A stretch of 64,000 bases of DNA from Pyrus communis (Eukaryota > Streptophyta > Magnoliopsida > Rosales > Rosaceae). The position numbers were made by a program, and so were the translations under genes. Shown in pieces: positions 25,601-36,648 of the stretch (within the stretch, counting starts at the first letter, position 1; each line of letters starts with the position of its first letter). Below the pieces are notes generated by a model that saw only the letters and a list, made by a program, of their open reading frames with translations, did not search any database and was not told the DNA's origin. Where the stretch lies: contig NC_084805.1 in assembly GCF_963583255.1 (NCBI RefSeq), positions 6,998,827 to 7,062,826 on the forward strand. Reading direction: 5' to 3'.

Positions 25601-28330
25601 CGATAGTCTGAACGTAATTTAGCATTTGTAAGATCACTAGCAATCAGAAGAAATCCTGCAGGAAGAGTCTAGATTGTGATTGAACCAGTGAGAATCGGTT
25701 TATAGTATCAATCAAGCAATCAACAGTATCATGTGTAGCTTTGCTTTAGTATACAGACCTCAAGGCGCTCTGTTGTGGCTTCTGGTGGCACAGTTTTGCT
25801 TTCAGCAGATCCTAAACTTGAAAGTTTACTTAAGTAACTCCTTGTCATTAGAACAACAGTCTCCCGGTAGGACTTCTCAAAACCTAAACTTGCCATGCGT
25901 GATACAGCATCAAGGAGCTGTTGTACGGTATGTAAGGAAGTGAGAAACCAAATATTTAAGCACTATCTTACATTTTTGCTGGATAATATTAAATTTAATC
26001 AAAGTCACTTGATAAAAATGTTTAAAGAAAAATCTATATCATAAAATACATGCCATAAAGACACAGATACCATACCTGGAGTCGCAATAAACTAGGACTC
26101 GAAGCATCGCCCTCTTCTAAGCTTTCAATAAATAGAGGTAATATCATGTCCACAACTTCAGACTTCTTCACAGCAACATTCAGATCGGCTAGCAAGCGTA
26201 TAACATTAAGCTGCACAACAGGAAGTGCCTCTTTGTTTTTATCAACCTGAAATTAGCAAGATAATATAAGAATTAGATTAAGTCGAGATAGATAAACAGA
26301 AAAAAAAAATTGAAGATATTCATTACTTATATGGCATCACAGTTTGGTAGATAAGAAATGGCTTAGTGTGCCACTCTTTTGAATAGAACCGAAAACTTTG
26401 CATTAAGCAAAATTCTCTCTTGCAGGAAGTACATACAAGAAAGGAAGAAACAATAAATTTTGTTGAAAAGTATGTAGTACAAGCATAATCACAAACACAA
26501 AAGCATGTGTAAATCTAGCATGTAGAGAATCTAGAAATATAAATTAAAAGAATGACAAAACAATACAGTCAGATGCAAGTAACTGTTCATATATGCATTA
26601 CACGTGTAAATCTATTAATTAGTATCTTGTATTCAACAACAAACCTGTTCCTCATAGTCATTTCGTTCACGAATACTTGTCGCTAATCCCATTATGAATG
26701 TGTCAACCGGCGCACGCTCCTTAGTCCAACAAGATTCGATTATCTCACAACTCGTCTTCATCACACTCTCAAACATTGGTGCCTGGCTGGTTGCCCAAGT
26801 ATCAGCCTGAAAAATCACATTGTAGAAAAGCAAAAGTAAATAAAGTAAAATTCCGTTCCACACTTCAGAATGATATCTAAAATTTAGCACCACTTAAAAT
26901 ATGTACCTGTGCGCATACAGTTAACACAACAGGTTTGAGGCGGATGAGCAAAATACGTAATGCCTGGCCCCCACGCTTGACAGCAATTTGAGCAAGCCCA
27001 GATAGCAAAGAAGCAAAGAGCTCTTCACAAACTCTCATTTTCCGCCACACGGAGAGTAAACAGGCTTCAGAAGCATCCATCAACAATGCCAGACTCTCAT
27101 GTGCCAACTTCTTTGCTGATTTCACGTCAGTATCATAGCAAGCCAGGCAACTAAGAGTCAACTTGGCAGCAGCTTGATAAACTGACAGTTTCGTATTGAT
27201 TCTTGCTTTCAAAAGTGCCCCATGTTCAGTCCAATCCCGCTTTCTAATCTGCCCACATGTAACAAATGACAAAAACAACAAACTCAATTCTAGGCTTTCA
27301 AATGAACAGCACTCTAAACCAGTAACTTTTCAAATAAACAATAAGACCTTACCTTCAGAAACACTGACGTAGACTGTAGCTGCCTCTTTGCGATTAATCT
27401 GACCCGATCCAAAAGCGCAGAATCGATACTGACTTTATCCAAAATATGAGCTACCAATTTGAAAGCAATCTCTTGCTTCTCCAAATTCTCAACAGACTCT
27501 TCCTCAAATGAAGAAACTTGCTGCCTAAGCATCACAGCTCCGCCTCCCTCACCAAGACCGAAATTCACACCCAGTTGATCAACACCACTCTTCCACACAA
27601 TGCTGCTCCCATTCATCATCACCGACCCCCTTGACGATATACTACCCGATGAACCCGACACATTGCTCGCCTCATTTCTGGGGCTGGAGCTCTCATTCGC
27701 TTGGTAATGGTTTCCATTCATTGGCGAGCTCTGCGCAGACGAGGTCTCTGAGTTGGCCCCAATTCGTCTTGGCGTAATCGGGGACTGAACCACCGGTCCC
27801 GAAGCCGCAAACTGGTCAATAAGCATTGTAATCAACTTCTCCGCATCCGAAGGCAAAATTGGAAGGAAATGTTCTGATAGGGCCATGAGGAAAGCCCGAC
27901 AAATACCTAAATCTTCACCGCCACTGGTAATTGCCAAAACTACGACCTCACCAGTGAACCCAGCAATCTCTGTAGCAAAATCGGGAGACAATTCGGTAGC
28001 TTTACACACGCACCCCAAAAAATCCGAGAAGAAAGAAGCAATCGAGTCGTTTCCAAACGATTGGGGCCAAAAGGACCGATTGAACGACGCGGGAACCGAG
28101 CGTAGGAACTCGAGAACCACCGATTTCGGGCGGAGATCAGCAGAATCGGGGCATTTGGAGATGAAGCGCGCGACGGCGAGGACAGCATTGAGCTGAATCC
28201 GCGAAACCCTAGGTGATCCGCCCAGAAAAAACTCGGGAGGCGGACACCGGCCACAAATCCACGAAAGCTTCTCGGTGAATTGCGCCGGGTGGTCCGCAAT
28301 CAGGTCGCAGAGCTCCATCAACGCCTCCAT
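8189..28330 (-). CDS. PI4KA1: Phosphatidylinositol 4-kinase alpha 1 (26 exons)
   Basis: This type III PI 4-kinase makes PI4P, in plants mainly at the plasma membrane. The exons on the minus strand are 28330-27353, 27248-26907, 26806-26645, 26246-26076, 25917-25759, 25668-25541, 25358-25052, 22698-22530, 22356-22139, 22010-21852, 21749-21567, 20023-19493, 19402-19043, 18409-18195, 16701-16515, 16393-16257, 16139-15986, 14388-14122, 13454-13377, 12324-12274, 11330-11158, 11012-10817, 10475-10335, 9214-9006, 8734-8573 and 8447-8189. All joints keep frame and have GT/AG borders, giving 2031 residues, close to the roughly 2030 of Arabidopsis PI4Kalpha1. Residues about 185-245 form a Ser-rich disordered linker; the helical solenoid and PIK domain follow. 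The kinase domain is C-terminal, with the catalytic loop DRHNGN near 1882 and the HIDFG metal-binding motif near 1900. Exon 20 is a 51-bp microexon. The gene appears intact. The start agrees with the family's MEAL-type N-terminus. Confidence 0.96.
12359..13258 (+). mobile_element. 5'-truncated LINE in PI4KA1 intron 19
   Basis: The insert lies antisense to the kinase gene between exons 20 and 19. Its plus strand encodes the C-terminal end of a plant L1-type polyprotein, the zf-RVT region: [13 protein letters not shown], then [11 protein letters not shown], a Cys/His stretch with [16 protein letters not shown], and a tail with [19 protein letters not shown] and frameshifts interrupt it. The 3' end is A-rich (13241-13258). 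TCTCTGA occurs on both sides (12352-12358 and 13259-13265), fitting a target duplication. The reverse transcriptase core and endonuclease are absent. Confidence 0.75.
13641..13681. repeat. (GTA)n microsatellite in PI4KA1 intron
   Basis: About thirteen tandem AGT/GTA units lie in the intron between exons 19 and 18. Confidence 0.95.
14730..15560. repeat. AGGCG-rich bounded repeat in PI4KA1 intron 17
   Basis: The left edge (14737-14860) and right edge (15510-15556) are unusually GC-rich and built from AGGCG/GCCTC words, while the interior is AT-rich. This pattern is common in a plant dispersed repeat family. A partial relative lies near 33535-33590 (CTAGGCGCTAGGTGCTAAC). I cannot define exact termini or a target duplication, so the class is left open. 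Confidence 0.45.
15090..15331. repeat. ~42-bp minisatellite, about six degenerate copies
   Basis: The units read approximately TTTATTTCCTTTCAAATTCC followed by CTATAATTGCTCCACTCAGC. Copies begin near 15090, 15131, 15174, 15213, 15256 and 15299. It lies within the AGGCG-bounded repeat. Confidence 0.75.
23902..24940. mobile_element. TIR DNA element (~1.04 kb) in PI4KA1 intron 7
   Basis: The left end GGAAGGATCGATGGCACCAT and the right end (reverse strand GGAAGGATCTATGGCACCAT) match. The inverted similarity continues for about 100 bp, including the shared words CACAAATTTT and CCATTAGATT. The interior has no transposase. No clean target duplication is visible, so the superfamily (hAT or MULE-like) is unresolved. 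It fills much of the 2.35-kb intron between exons 8 and 7. Confidence 0.65.
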
Positions 28331-28714
28331 TGCGAACGAATCCGATAACAAAAACCAAAATCCGAAGAAACTCAAACTCGGTGTCGATTTCGATTCCGCT
28401 TGAACAATGCGAAAAGCTCCTCAGGTTTCCCGCCTTGGAGCTGGATTGTAAGGTTCCATGGGCGTACAATGCAGGAGAGTGAAAGAGGAAATTAGGGTTT
28501 TTTGGCAGAAGAAAACAACATTTTTGTTGCAGTCGTCTTTGTCTTTGTCAACGTCTCCGGAAATGTCCACTTTTTTTGGCAATTGTGCTTCCCCGTTTTT
28601 GCTTTCTGTTTTTTTTCTGTAAATTCAAATCCTTTATTTTTCTTCAGATTATGTTTTTTGTTTCTTTTGGGGCTCGTCTCTCTCAAAATTTCTCTCCGTC
28701 GTCACCAAAACTTA
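28331..28714 (-). promoter_or_regulatory. PI4KA1 5' UTR and proximal promoter region
   Basis: The sequence upstream of the PI4KA1 start codon is free of transposons for only 384 bp before a Harbinger element begins. A pyrimidine-rich stretch on the plus strand (28500-28680) and an AAACCCTAAT telo-box-like word on the minus strand (about 28492-28501) lie here. No clear TATA box was picked out. Confidence 0.4.
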
Positions 28715-28824
28715 GGTCATGTCCAACCTTTGAACAGTATACGATTATATTTGCTTTCATCTCTAACAAGGTCATCTCCAACCTTTGAACAGTATACGAT
28801 TATATTTGCTTTCATCTCTAACAA
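28715..28824. repeat. 55-bp tandem duplication of the Harbinger terminus
   Basis: Two copies, nearly identical, begin GGTCATGTCC and GGTCATCTCC and end CTAACAA. The second matches the TIR consensus better (CTCCAACC). Confidence 0.9.
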
Positions 28825-29129
28825 AAAACAAAGGGTTACAAACTTACACGGCTCGTTTTAACCTTATCATAAAAAATTATCTCCAACCGAGGATCATAGA
28901 ACCAAACTTAATTTATTATTTAAATTTAAAAATTACAACAACTTAAATTTAAAAACAATAATAACTTAAATTTAAAAACTACAACTTATATTTAAAAACT
29001 ACAACTTAAATTTAAAAACGACAAATTAAATTTAAAAACAACATTAACTTAAATTTAAAAACTACAACAACTTAAATTTAATATCCATAATCAACATCAT
29101 CTTCATCATCCGCCATTGTAGGAGTATAG

Positions 29130-30113
29130 TCAAAGGTAAACAACTGTCGTCAAGTCATAATTTCTTTTCTTTTTTTTCTTATCAAAATAGGTCTTACTCA
29201 TTGGAGTGTAATTCGAAGTGTTCATTTTCATATTATTATCATCCATCTTTTGTTGTATTTGTTTGGCCCGTTCTTCATGTCTACGATTCCTTTCTTCCAC
29301 CTCAAGGGCAGTTTGCTCCGCCATTAATCGCAATGAGGCCGCCACTTCCTGTTGAGCGGCGTAATCATCATTTGCCTTGTCCTTTTCCTTCAACCTTCGT
29401 GTCTTGTTTCATCCCATAGCCCTAGATATGGAACCTTCACCCGAGGACAAATTTTCTACCTTTCTTTGTTGAATCATAGGAGATCCATCTTCATTCATAT
29501 CTGCAGCTACAGGTGCAGTTTCGAACACCAGAGTAGGACCTACTCTATGTTGAGGTGGATCTTCAAATAACACCCACCCTTTACAAATTTCCCAACAACT
29601 GTGAAACTGAAAGGGTTTCGAGCTGCCCTCCATATACAATTTCTCTGCTTGGCGTACCTAGAAAATATAATAACAAAAATTAAAGGAATTAATTTATGAA
29701 ATTAAATGTAATATAAGTAAATGTATTTACAAAAATTAAAGGAAAGTAATTCGTGAAATTAAATGTAATATAATTAAATATTTAAAATAAATTGTGAAAA
29801 CACTTATTTCGTCGTAGTAGTTAGCGCCGCTTCCATGTCTACTTGCGGTTGCTAACAATGATTGATGTTATTTGTTCAAACTTGGGTGAAGATGTTTCTT
29901 CCATCTTGAAGAACAACTCACATGGTTTCAAACATTCAGTGGAGTGGTGTCTTCATAGAACCCTAAGTATTTTTTAGACACACGAGTCCAAACACCTTCA
30001 CTTGTTTGAGAACTCCCCCTCACACTATCTTTCGACATCCATCTATAAGCCCTGCAAAAAGCTTCATCTTCTTTTCGGGTCCAAGCCCTACCTTTCATTG
30101 CAGACGAGGCCAT
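29130..30113 (-). CDS. Harbinger ORF1 Myb-like protein, fragmented
   Basis: An ATG at 30113 opens MASSAMKGRAWTRKEDEAF, a Myb/trihelix-type start with WTRKEDEAFCRAYRW. Downstream segments on the same strand read KPFQFHSCWEICKGW (29639-29409 frame) and a charged C-terminal coiled coil with EVEERNRRHEERAKQIQQK (29393-29130 frame). Together they follow the order of a Harbinger ORF1 (no-apical-meristem-associated C-terminal domain). Splicing of about 29640-29830 and at least one frame change would be needed, so I cannot say whether it is expressible. It probably once helped a transposase made elsewhere bind DNA. Confidence 0.5.
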
Positions 30114-30725
30114 TTGAAAATTATTGAAATAATTGAAGGAAATTTTTGAAAGAAGTAAGAAAATATGAGAATTGAAATGGTGTAGGAATGAAAAATTTGT
30201 GAGGAATGCTAAATGAATGGTTTAGGTATTTATAGAAAAAAAAAATTAGAATTTTTAAGAATTTAAAATATACAAAAAAGGCCCAAAAAACCAAAAAAAA
30301 AATAAAAATAAAAATAAAAATTTGAATCCAATGGTAGCTGGCATCAGTTAGCCGTTGGATTCAAAAATTTGTTCAAGAATTCCTGTCGGATATAACCAAT
30401 AGGATTAATAACAATGCTGTCAATTATATTCGATAGCAATTCTTAAATTCCTGGCCCAGTCTAGGGCTGGCTGGCTAGCCTTTTGGCCCTTTCAGATTCT
30501 GTGGGGCCCACGAGCCCTCTGGCCTAGCCATCTGTTGGAGATGGTTTTCGGGCTATTTTTGGCCCTCTAGACCCTTCGGTTAGGGATGGCCTTACAGTTG
30601 CTAGTTAGTAGTTGCTACACGAGTGAGTTGAGTTAGTGAGTTACAACTAGGCACATGATGTGGACTCTTACTAATTTTTCCTTTATCAAACGATAAGAAC
30701 ATCTCCAAATGAGATATTAAAAAGT

Positions 30726-33650
30726 TTGTGTAAGTAATAATTGTGGAGCAAAAAATAATCGAGAAAAATATAGAGGCGACACGTGGATTCTTGGGTGAAA
30801 AAGACAAAATTACACTCGGTAACTCCTACGGGTAAGCAGCAGACAATCATGACTCAATCAAGATCAAAAGTGATCAAAATAGGTATTTATTTAAAACCTA
30901 TTTCATCCATCTTCATCAAATCCTACCTACAAGGTAACCTCAAAAATATTTATTCAAAATAGGATTAATTACCTAAATTAATTGATTAATTTCCTAATTA
31001 ATTAATTAATTATCTAATTAATTTCCTAATTGATTGCAATATATTATTTTGACATAATATCTTACAATTACACCAAAAAACCAGCATATGTGGCCAGTTC
31101 CCATCTCCCCAAAGGGGGTCGGCCACACCCTTATAAATACCACCTCATTTCTCCAAAAACATAAGTTCATTCTCCTCCCAAAATTCTCTAAACACTTTCT
31201 CTCTCAAGTTCTAACTTTGGCATCGGAGGTTCTTCGGCCAAAGCCCCTCATTCATCATGGGCGTGTAAAGCTCTTAGCCTTGACCTTGTGTGTTAATTGT
31301 TTTGCAGGTGCATTTTCATCCAAGAAGAAGAAGGCGGAAATTTGCATCCAGAAATTGGTGCTTTCATTGAGATTTTGATTCACACACTCAAAGAAGACTT
31401 TCACATCCAAGGTTTTCCATTTTTTGTTCATTCGTAGATTTTTCGTACATTCTTATTCCTACAATTTTTTATAAAAATTCTTCGAATAACTGTAAAAGAA
31501 AAGTTCAATGACAAGAAATTCGGAAACCACGATGAACGGAACTTCCTATGTTCAAGTATTTGGACCACGGTGATCCACAAGTCTCAACACGACAACGAGT
31601 TGAGTGGCATGACCACCACGGGGCACCACCGTAGCAACCACCAAGATGGCCACCACGGCAACAACCATTGTGGCCACCCACGGTGAGCAGGCCACCTTGC
31701 AGCAATAGGCCCAAGCCCGTGCCACAAGGCAGCCAACCCATATTGAGTAGGTCATGACCTAAAAGCAGCAAGCCTTGAAGGCAGCCCAGATTGTTGCCAC
31801 TTCAGCAGCCTAGGCTCAGACGCTAGTAACAGAAGCCTGGCATGCCCAAGCCTACACCGCACAGCAGTCGGCCCAAGTCGCACCGAGGATGAAGCAGGCC
31901 CAGCCCACGCTAGCTGCCCGACCCGATCCAACGATCCAACCCACTCATGCGGCCCAATTCGAGATCCAACCCACTTCCGTGGCCCAGCCCACTCATGTGG
32001 TGTCCCAAGCAACCCAGACCAGTCCAAGACCGGTTCAACCGTCTCGGCTTTAAATTTGTAGGCCGATGATTGAACTAAGGCCATTTTCACCCTATTTTTC
32101 GGCGAATTTGGCATTTCCCAACTCAAATTTCGCGCCCGAAGTGTACCACACTTTCACTACTCAAGGAAACGCATTATGTCCAAGCTCTTCCAACCCGAAT
32201 GACGAACAACACTTATCTCAACAAGTCATAGAGTTGACAAATGCCCTCGCACAGCAAACAACCTTGGTGAATCAGCTCTTGCAGCGTACCGAGATGCAAA
32301 GTGCCCCAAACGAGGTGTCCCAAAGTAGGACAAAGGCAGACGATGAACCTCTCTAGTAGCGTCCTGACAAGCAACCACTCAACCAACCACGAACTGAGCG
32401 TTCAGGCAGTGTACACTCTTAACTAGGCCCCTGAGATAACGTATACTCTCGTATTAGCGGGCGGATGAGCGTGCACTCTCAGTTAGGCCCATGGATGAGC
32501 ATGGGGTCACACTCTGATAATCAATATGAGCAACCTTCCAGGCAAAATGTTCATTCACGGTTAGGCCCGCAAGGAGCATCTTCCACCTTACATCGGAGTA
32601 GGCAGCACGACGAACGAAGAGAAGCAGTCACTCAATCCGGCTCAAGTTCAACCAGTATCTTACGAGAAATTCGCTCGCCTGCTAAGAACGTACCACATGC
32701 ACCGCAGCTGCGACATAGACGACCTGAACACATAGAATAGTAGCCTAGACCAGCAGGTCAAGACCGGGATAGTTGAAAGCTCCGCCACCCCCAACAAAAG
32801 CAAATTCAGGAAGAAGTAGAGAGGCTCTTGACCGAACAATTGCCCGATTTCTAGGGCAATGAAGTTACTGACGAAGTACTCCGATGAAACATAACCATTT
32901 TAAGCAGGTCGCCTTTCATTGACAAGATTGAGCAGACGAGACTATCCTACATAAATTGTCGAATACAAAGATTACTTCTGTTTCGACAAAGGTAGCAGTT
33001 CAGCCTAATGGTGCGCCGGGGGTAGACGAGTATCAAAAGGGCACACCAGCCCAACTACCAAGAACTGGAGGCATGCCTTGTTCTCAACACTCCAGACGAT
33101 TCAATACTGAGGCAGCACATCACCAGTAGCTGAGCATTACAGACCTAGTGGTCCAATTATTGCACACAACCTGGCCTAAGCCAGCCCCAGCTTTGCGCTC
33201 ATAGCCATGCTTATCTGCTCCATGGCTCCCAGCAACCCTAAATTTATCAGCATGGCTCCTAATTGTGCCTACCTATTCCACGGCTCCCAGCAGCTTAAAT
33301 TTATCACCATGGCTCCTAACCGTGCTGATCTTGCACCACGGCTCCCAACCTTGCAGATCTCGCCCTGTGGCTCCTAATCGCGCCGACCAAGCCCATGGCA
33401 CTCCAAACTTCAAAGCATTCAATGATGGAGCACAAGATAAGGCTTTATTAGCAGCCCTTGTTAGTGAAAGACTTAGCGGTGAAGAAGCTTGCAATTCATT
33501 CAAATTCTCAACTAATCACCAACCAACCCTGCCTAGCAGCCTAGGCGCTAGGTGCTAACCTGCCACCTGACTAGCGCCTGGCGTTTTTTAGAACCTTGCT
33601 CTAAAGGCCTTGGGTGTTCCCGAGGCTTCTTTCTCTCCTAATTAATGTTT
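30726..33650 (+). mobile_element. LTR retrotransposon remnant with gag, no pol
   Basis: Sequence from about 30726 to 31340 behaves like a 5' LTR, with a TATA-like TTATAAATA at about 31131 and a leader. The phrase GAAATTGGTGCTTTCATTGA at its end is familiar from plant LTR-element leader junctions. After it (31508 to about 32950) comes a degenerate gag-like reading region, Gln/Ala-rich then charged (QQVIELTNALAQQTTLVNQL at 32217-32276), with many stops. No protease, reverse transcriptase or integrase is seen. The 3' boundary is unclear. It is probably a large deletion derivative. Confidence 0.5.
33190..33400 (+). repeat. ATGGCTCC-word imperfect tandem repeat
   Basis: The words CATGGCTCCTAA and CACGGCTCCCA alternate about six times with AAATTTATCA spacers. 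It is a short degenerate array of unknown origin at the end of the gag-like region. Confidence 0.6.
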
Positions 33651-33657
33651 CGTTTCT

Positions 33658-33658
33658 C

Positions 33659-33687
<29 letters not shown>
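33658..33687. repeat. 30-bp poly(A) tract
   Basis: A pure A run follows TTTCGTTTCTC. The same kind of junction occurs at the 3' end of the LINE at 13230-13258, so this may be the tail of a retroposed sequence. It abuts the start of the duplicated DUF7086 promoter. Confidence 0.7.
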
Positions 33688-33689
<2 letters not shown>

Positions 33690-33945
33690 CTAGACATCCA
33701 ATGAAATCATGTAAAAAGATTATAACGTCTACCGTTAAGAAAACCTAACTATAATTGAATTTGAATAGTTTTTTTTTATTTCAAATTTAAGTAGTATTCT
33801 AACTCTATCTTAATAAAAAATTTCAGTCTACAGTCAAACTCAATTTTACTATTTCAACATTTTATTTCACTCGAGTTTCTCTCTTTTCTAATATTAGACT
33901 TTTTTCCCTAATGACAGAGAATGAGAAAGCTATGACGCAGTGTAG
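33688..33945 (+). pseudogene. Truncated duplicate of the DUF7086 promoter and first codons
   Basis: Bases 33688-33940 align with 41983-42239 over the whole stretch, from GACTAGACATC through CTCGAGTTTCTCTCTTTTC to the start codon and about ten codons (ATG at 33911, then ENEKAMT in place of EIEKAMT). Similarity stops abruptly after CTATGACG. The open frame continues for only about 50 unrelated codons. It is a promoter-plus-start copy lacking the gene body. Confidence 0.8.
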
Positions 33946-35090
33946 AATATGCATTATTACATTTTTAACCTATTTTTATTATCAGTTATCTATTAACTTT
34001 GTGTATGAAGTGAAAGTATTTTTTGGCATTTTGAATGTTCACCTGTTCAGCATTCTCACTTTATATGGATAGATTAACTTTGTTTATGAAGTGAGGGTAT
34101 TTTGTGGCATTTTGAATATTTCATCTTTTTATCCTTCTTATGTTTCACCTTCTTATCCTTTTGAATGTTTCACCTTTTTATCCTTCTTATGTTTCACCTT
34201 CTTATCTTTCTCATTCCTCCACGTTTTGCTTTGGCAGTTCACCAATATTATAATCATATCTATTCTTTTCTTCTTTATAGTATCTGTCCATTTGTTCGTT
34301 TCGTCTCCAAATTAGTCTCAATTCTATCGATGTATGGTAAGATGATGACGTTTGGTTTGGGTTCTTCATGTTTAGTCGTTCCCCTTGGTGCATAGAATCT
34401 CCTTTCATTTTGTTCAACCTTCATATTTTTGTCTCTTTAATTTGAAACATGTTAAATACATTTTGCATATTGCAATTTTCTTAAAGTTTGATCTCAACGT
34501 GGCACAAAAACCATCTTCTTGCATACACTTGGAGCTAACATTTGACTGGTGTGTACATGAAAATTGATTGTCAAGCTATGTATTATTGTATAACGAAAGG
34601 TTCAAATGTATAAATTAGTTTAATTTTTTTCTCAATCATAAAATTACAAGCTAAGAATTATGCATAAATTTATAATTTATGTACTCAAGAATATACCTAG
34701 TGCATAAATTATTTAATTTCATCATCACAAATATGTAATTACAAATTCAGTCGTTGTTCATATTGTTCTCCGTTTAACTCTTTTTATTTTTTTTAATGAA
34801 AACTTGATATATCTTATCTTTTACATATTGGGCTTTTGTGTGAAGGAATCCAAACTAATTTAATTTACTATTCGATTTTTTGGGTTTCAATATGGTTAAG
34901 GATTACACATCAAAATTGTTTCTCCATGGTTGCTGCTGAAAACATGAAAGTTCCTAATGGTCTAATCAAAATGTTTTTTTTGGTTTTATTCCCTTATTTT
35001 TTTTATTTCAGCATTGTTTATGGTGAGCACTCAATTCAGTTTACAAACCTGTAGAGTTCCAGATGTCTACAATTGGAGTAGACTATTTCT
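33946..35090. other. AT-rich spacer with local tandem duplications
   Basis: A segment of about 52 bp beginning ATTAACTTTGTGTATGAAGT (33991) recurs at 34073, and a CTTCTTATGTTTCACC motif is repeated several times between 34130 and 34210. No gene was recognised. Open frames here are short and low in complexity. Confidence 0.5.
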
Positions 35091-36648
35091 TTACTTGCTT
35101 GACAATTGCTATTTTTTAGTTCTAAAGAATCGATACTTAATATGACTATGTCATAGATCTACACCACTTAATTTGAAAGAAATAAGAATGGAGATTCTTA
35201 TGACTACATTGAGTATGTGTATGACATATACTCAAGGAAATTGTATAATACCATTTGACCCGAAATCGTGAAACCTTCAAAGCTAATTGGTAGCTTAAGG
35301 TAACTACAATCAAAGAGATTGGTTGACTTGGAAGAACTCATCTTTGACGTAGTCTTTGTTTCAATCAATTCGAAGACTGTTTGCTACAACTAAATCGTGA
35401 TTTAATGTTTGGACATAATATGGGTTTCCGAAACCATTATCAAGGTAGTCTTGATAATACATATCTAAGACTAGGAATCACAATTGTGTAAGTTGTAGAG
35501 ATCCATCCATCATGAATCTCAGCAAGCTAGTAGGAACTATAAGTGTCTTATGAAAAAAGTTCAAATCGTTTGATTTCTCGTAAAGATGTAAATGAATCTT
35601 TCGTTTGCTAGGTTTACAAAAGATTAGTGGGAGTTAATCATTTTTCTAAATTTGAACATATATATGATATATTAATTTTGAAAATGAAAGGAATTCTTCT
35701 TCGATAAAGTTATGACTTTAAATGTTCTATAATGATAGAATGTACACGGAAGAATTAGTCTATATACTAATCTATAATGATAGATTTTGAAATATAATTG
35801 GATTATCTCAATCCCTATTGATAGACGATAGATGTAGGAAGTTTCTCAAATGATAAACTTTAAATGGAATGACAATTCCTGTCAAACTGGGAAGTTGTTC
35901 TTCTAAAAGGGAATATATCATTTGACTCCCAAAGAAACATAATGCGTAAATAGAATCCTTTATGCATATGCAGAACGTTAATATGAGTTGTACCAAGATC
36001 GGTACAAGACGATATCAGTGCAAGCCCAGGATCAAAACCATGGCAACTGTCAAGTGAATCCTTACGTATTTAAGAAATACTAAAGGATAGATTCCTTAAG
36101 AATGAGGAAGAATTAGAGTAACGAATGGAAGTGTAAACGTATTAGATTATGAATCTAACATTGTATCTATCATTAGATATCTCTTCATTATGACAGAAAA
36201 GGTAATTGGATATCTCTTTATTATGACCAAAGAGATATTTAGGAGGAAACACTAAAAGTAATGACTCTACTGTGCTCCATCATGCATGCAAAATATATCG
36301 TCATATAGAAGCTTACAACAATGTTGTTTGGATGGGAAAGTTCATTTATGAACTCTCCATTTGGTTCCAACCAGAAAGTGTCACTAGTGTACCCACACTA
36401 CGATACTAATGGGGCGATAGCTCAAGCCAGAGAATCAATGTCTCATCAAGATCCGAACACAATTGAGAAACTGAACCACGTGATTGAGAATCATGTACAA
36501 TGGTGATGTCGTTAATCTCAAGGTTGCTTCTATGGATGACATATAGATATCCACTATCTAGGCCTATTACTCAACTAATTTTGAAATGAATTCAGAAGAG
36601 GTACTATCACTGATGACAAGCTGATTGGCTCTCGTGCAAGTGAGAGAT
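35090..36648 (+). mobile_element. Degenerate Copia pol remnant
   Basis: Near 36270-36500 broken frames match the RNase H end of Ty1/Copia polyproteins: NGAIAQARESMSHQ, with the histidine-rich continuation lost, and ENHVQW followed by DVVNLKV. Upstream sequence to about 35090 is in the same orientation but too decayed to read. It leads directly into the LTR at 36649. No 5' LTR was found, so the element is truncated on the left. Confidence 0.6.

Larger units (their letters stand above)
28715..30591 (-). mobile_element. Non-autonomous PIF/Harbinger element with ORF1 only
   Basis: The left end is GGTCATGTCCAACC and the reverse-strand right end is GGCCATCCCTAACCG, flanked by TTA (28712-28714 and 30592-30594). 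Only the Myb-like accessory gene is present and no transposase. The left end carries a 55-bp tandem duplication (28715-28769 and 28770-28824), with an internal copy of the terminus. The interior near 28910-29080 is a simple array of ACTTAAATTTAAAA words. The terminal sequences differ from the larger Harbinger element at 255-6143. Confidence 0.75.

Noticed and set aside
34836..35054. 72-codon plus-strand open frame with a hydrophobic tail
   Set aside because: No family match and no splice support; the hydrophobic stretch comes from a T-rich sequence.
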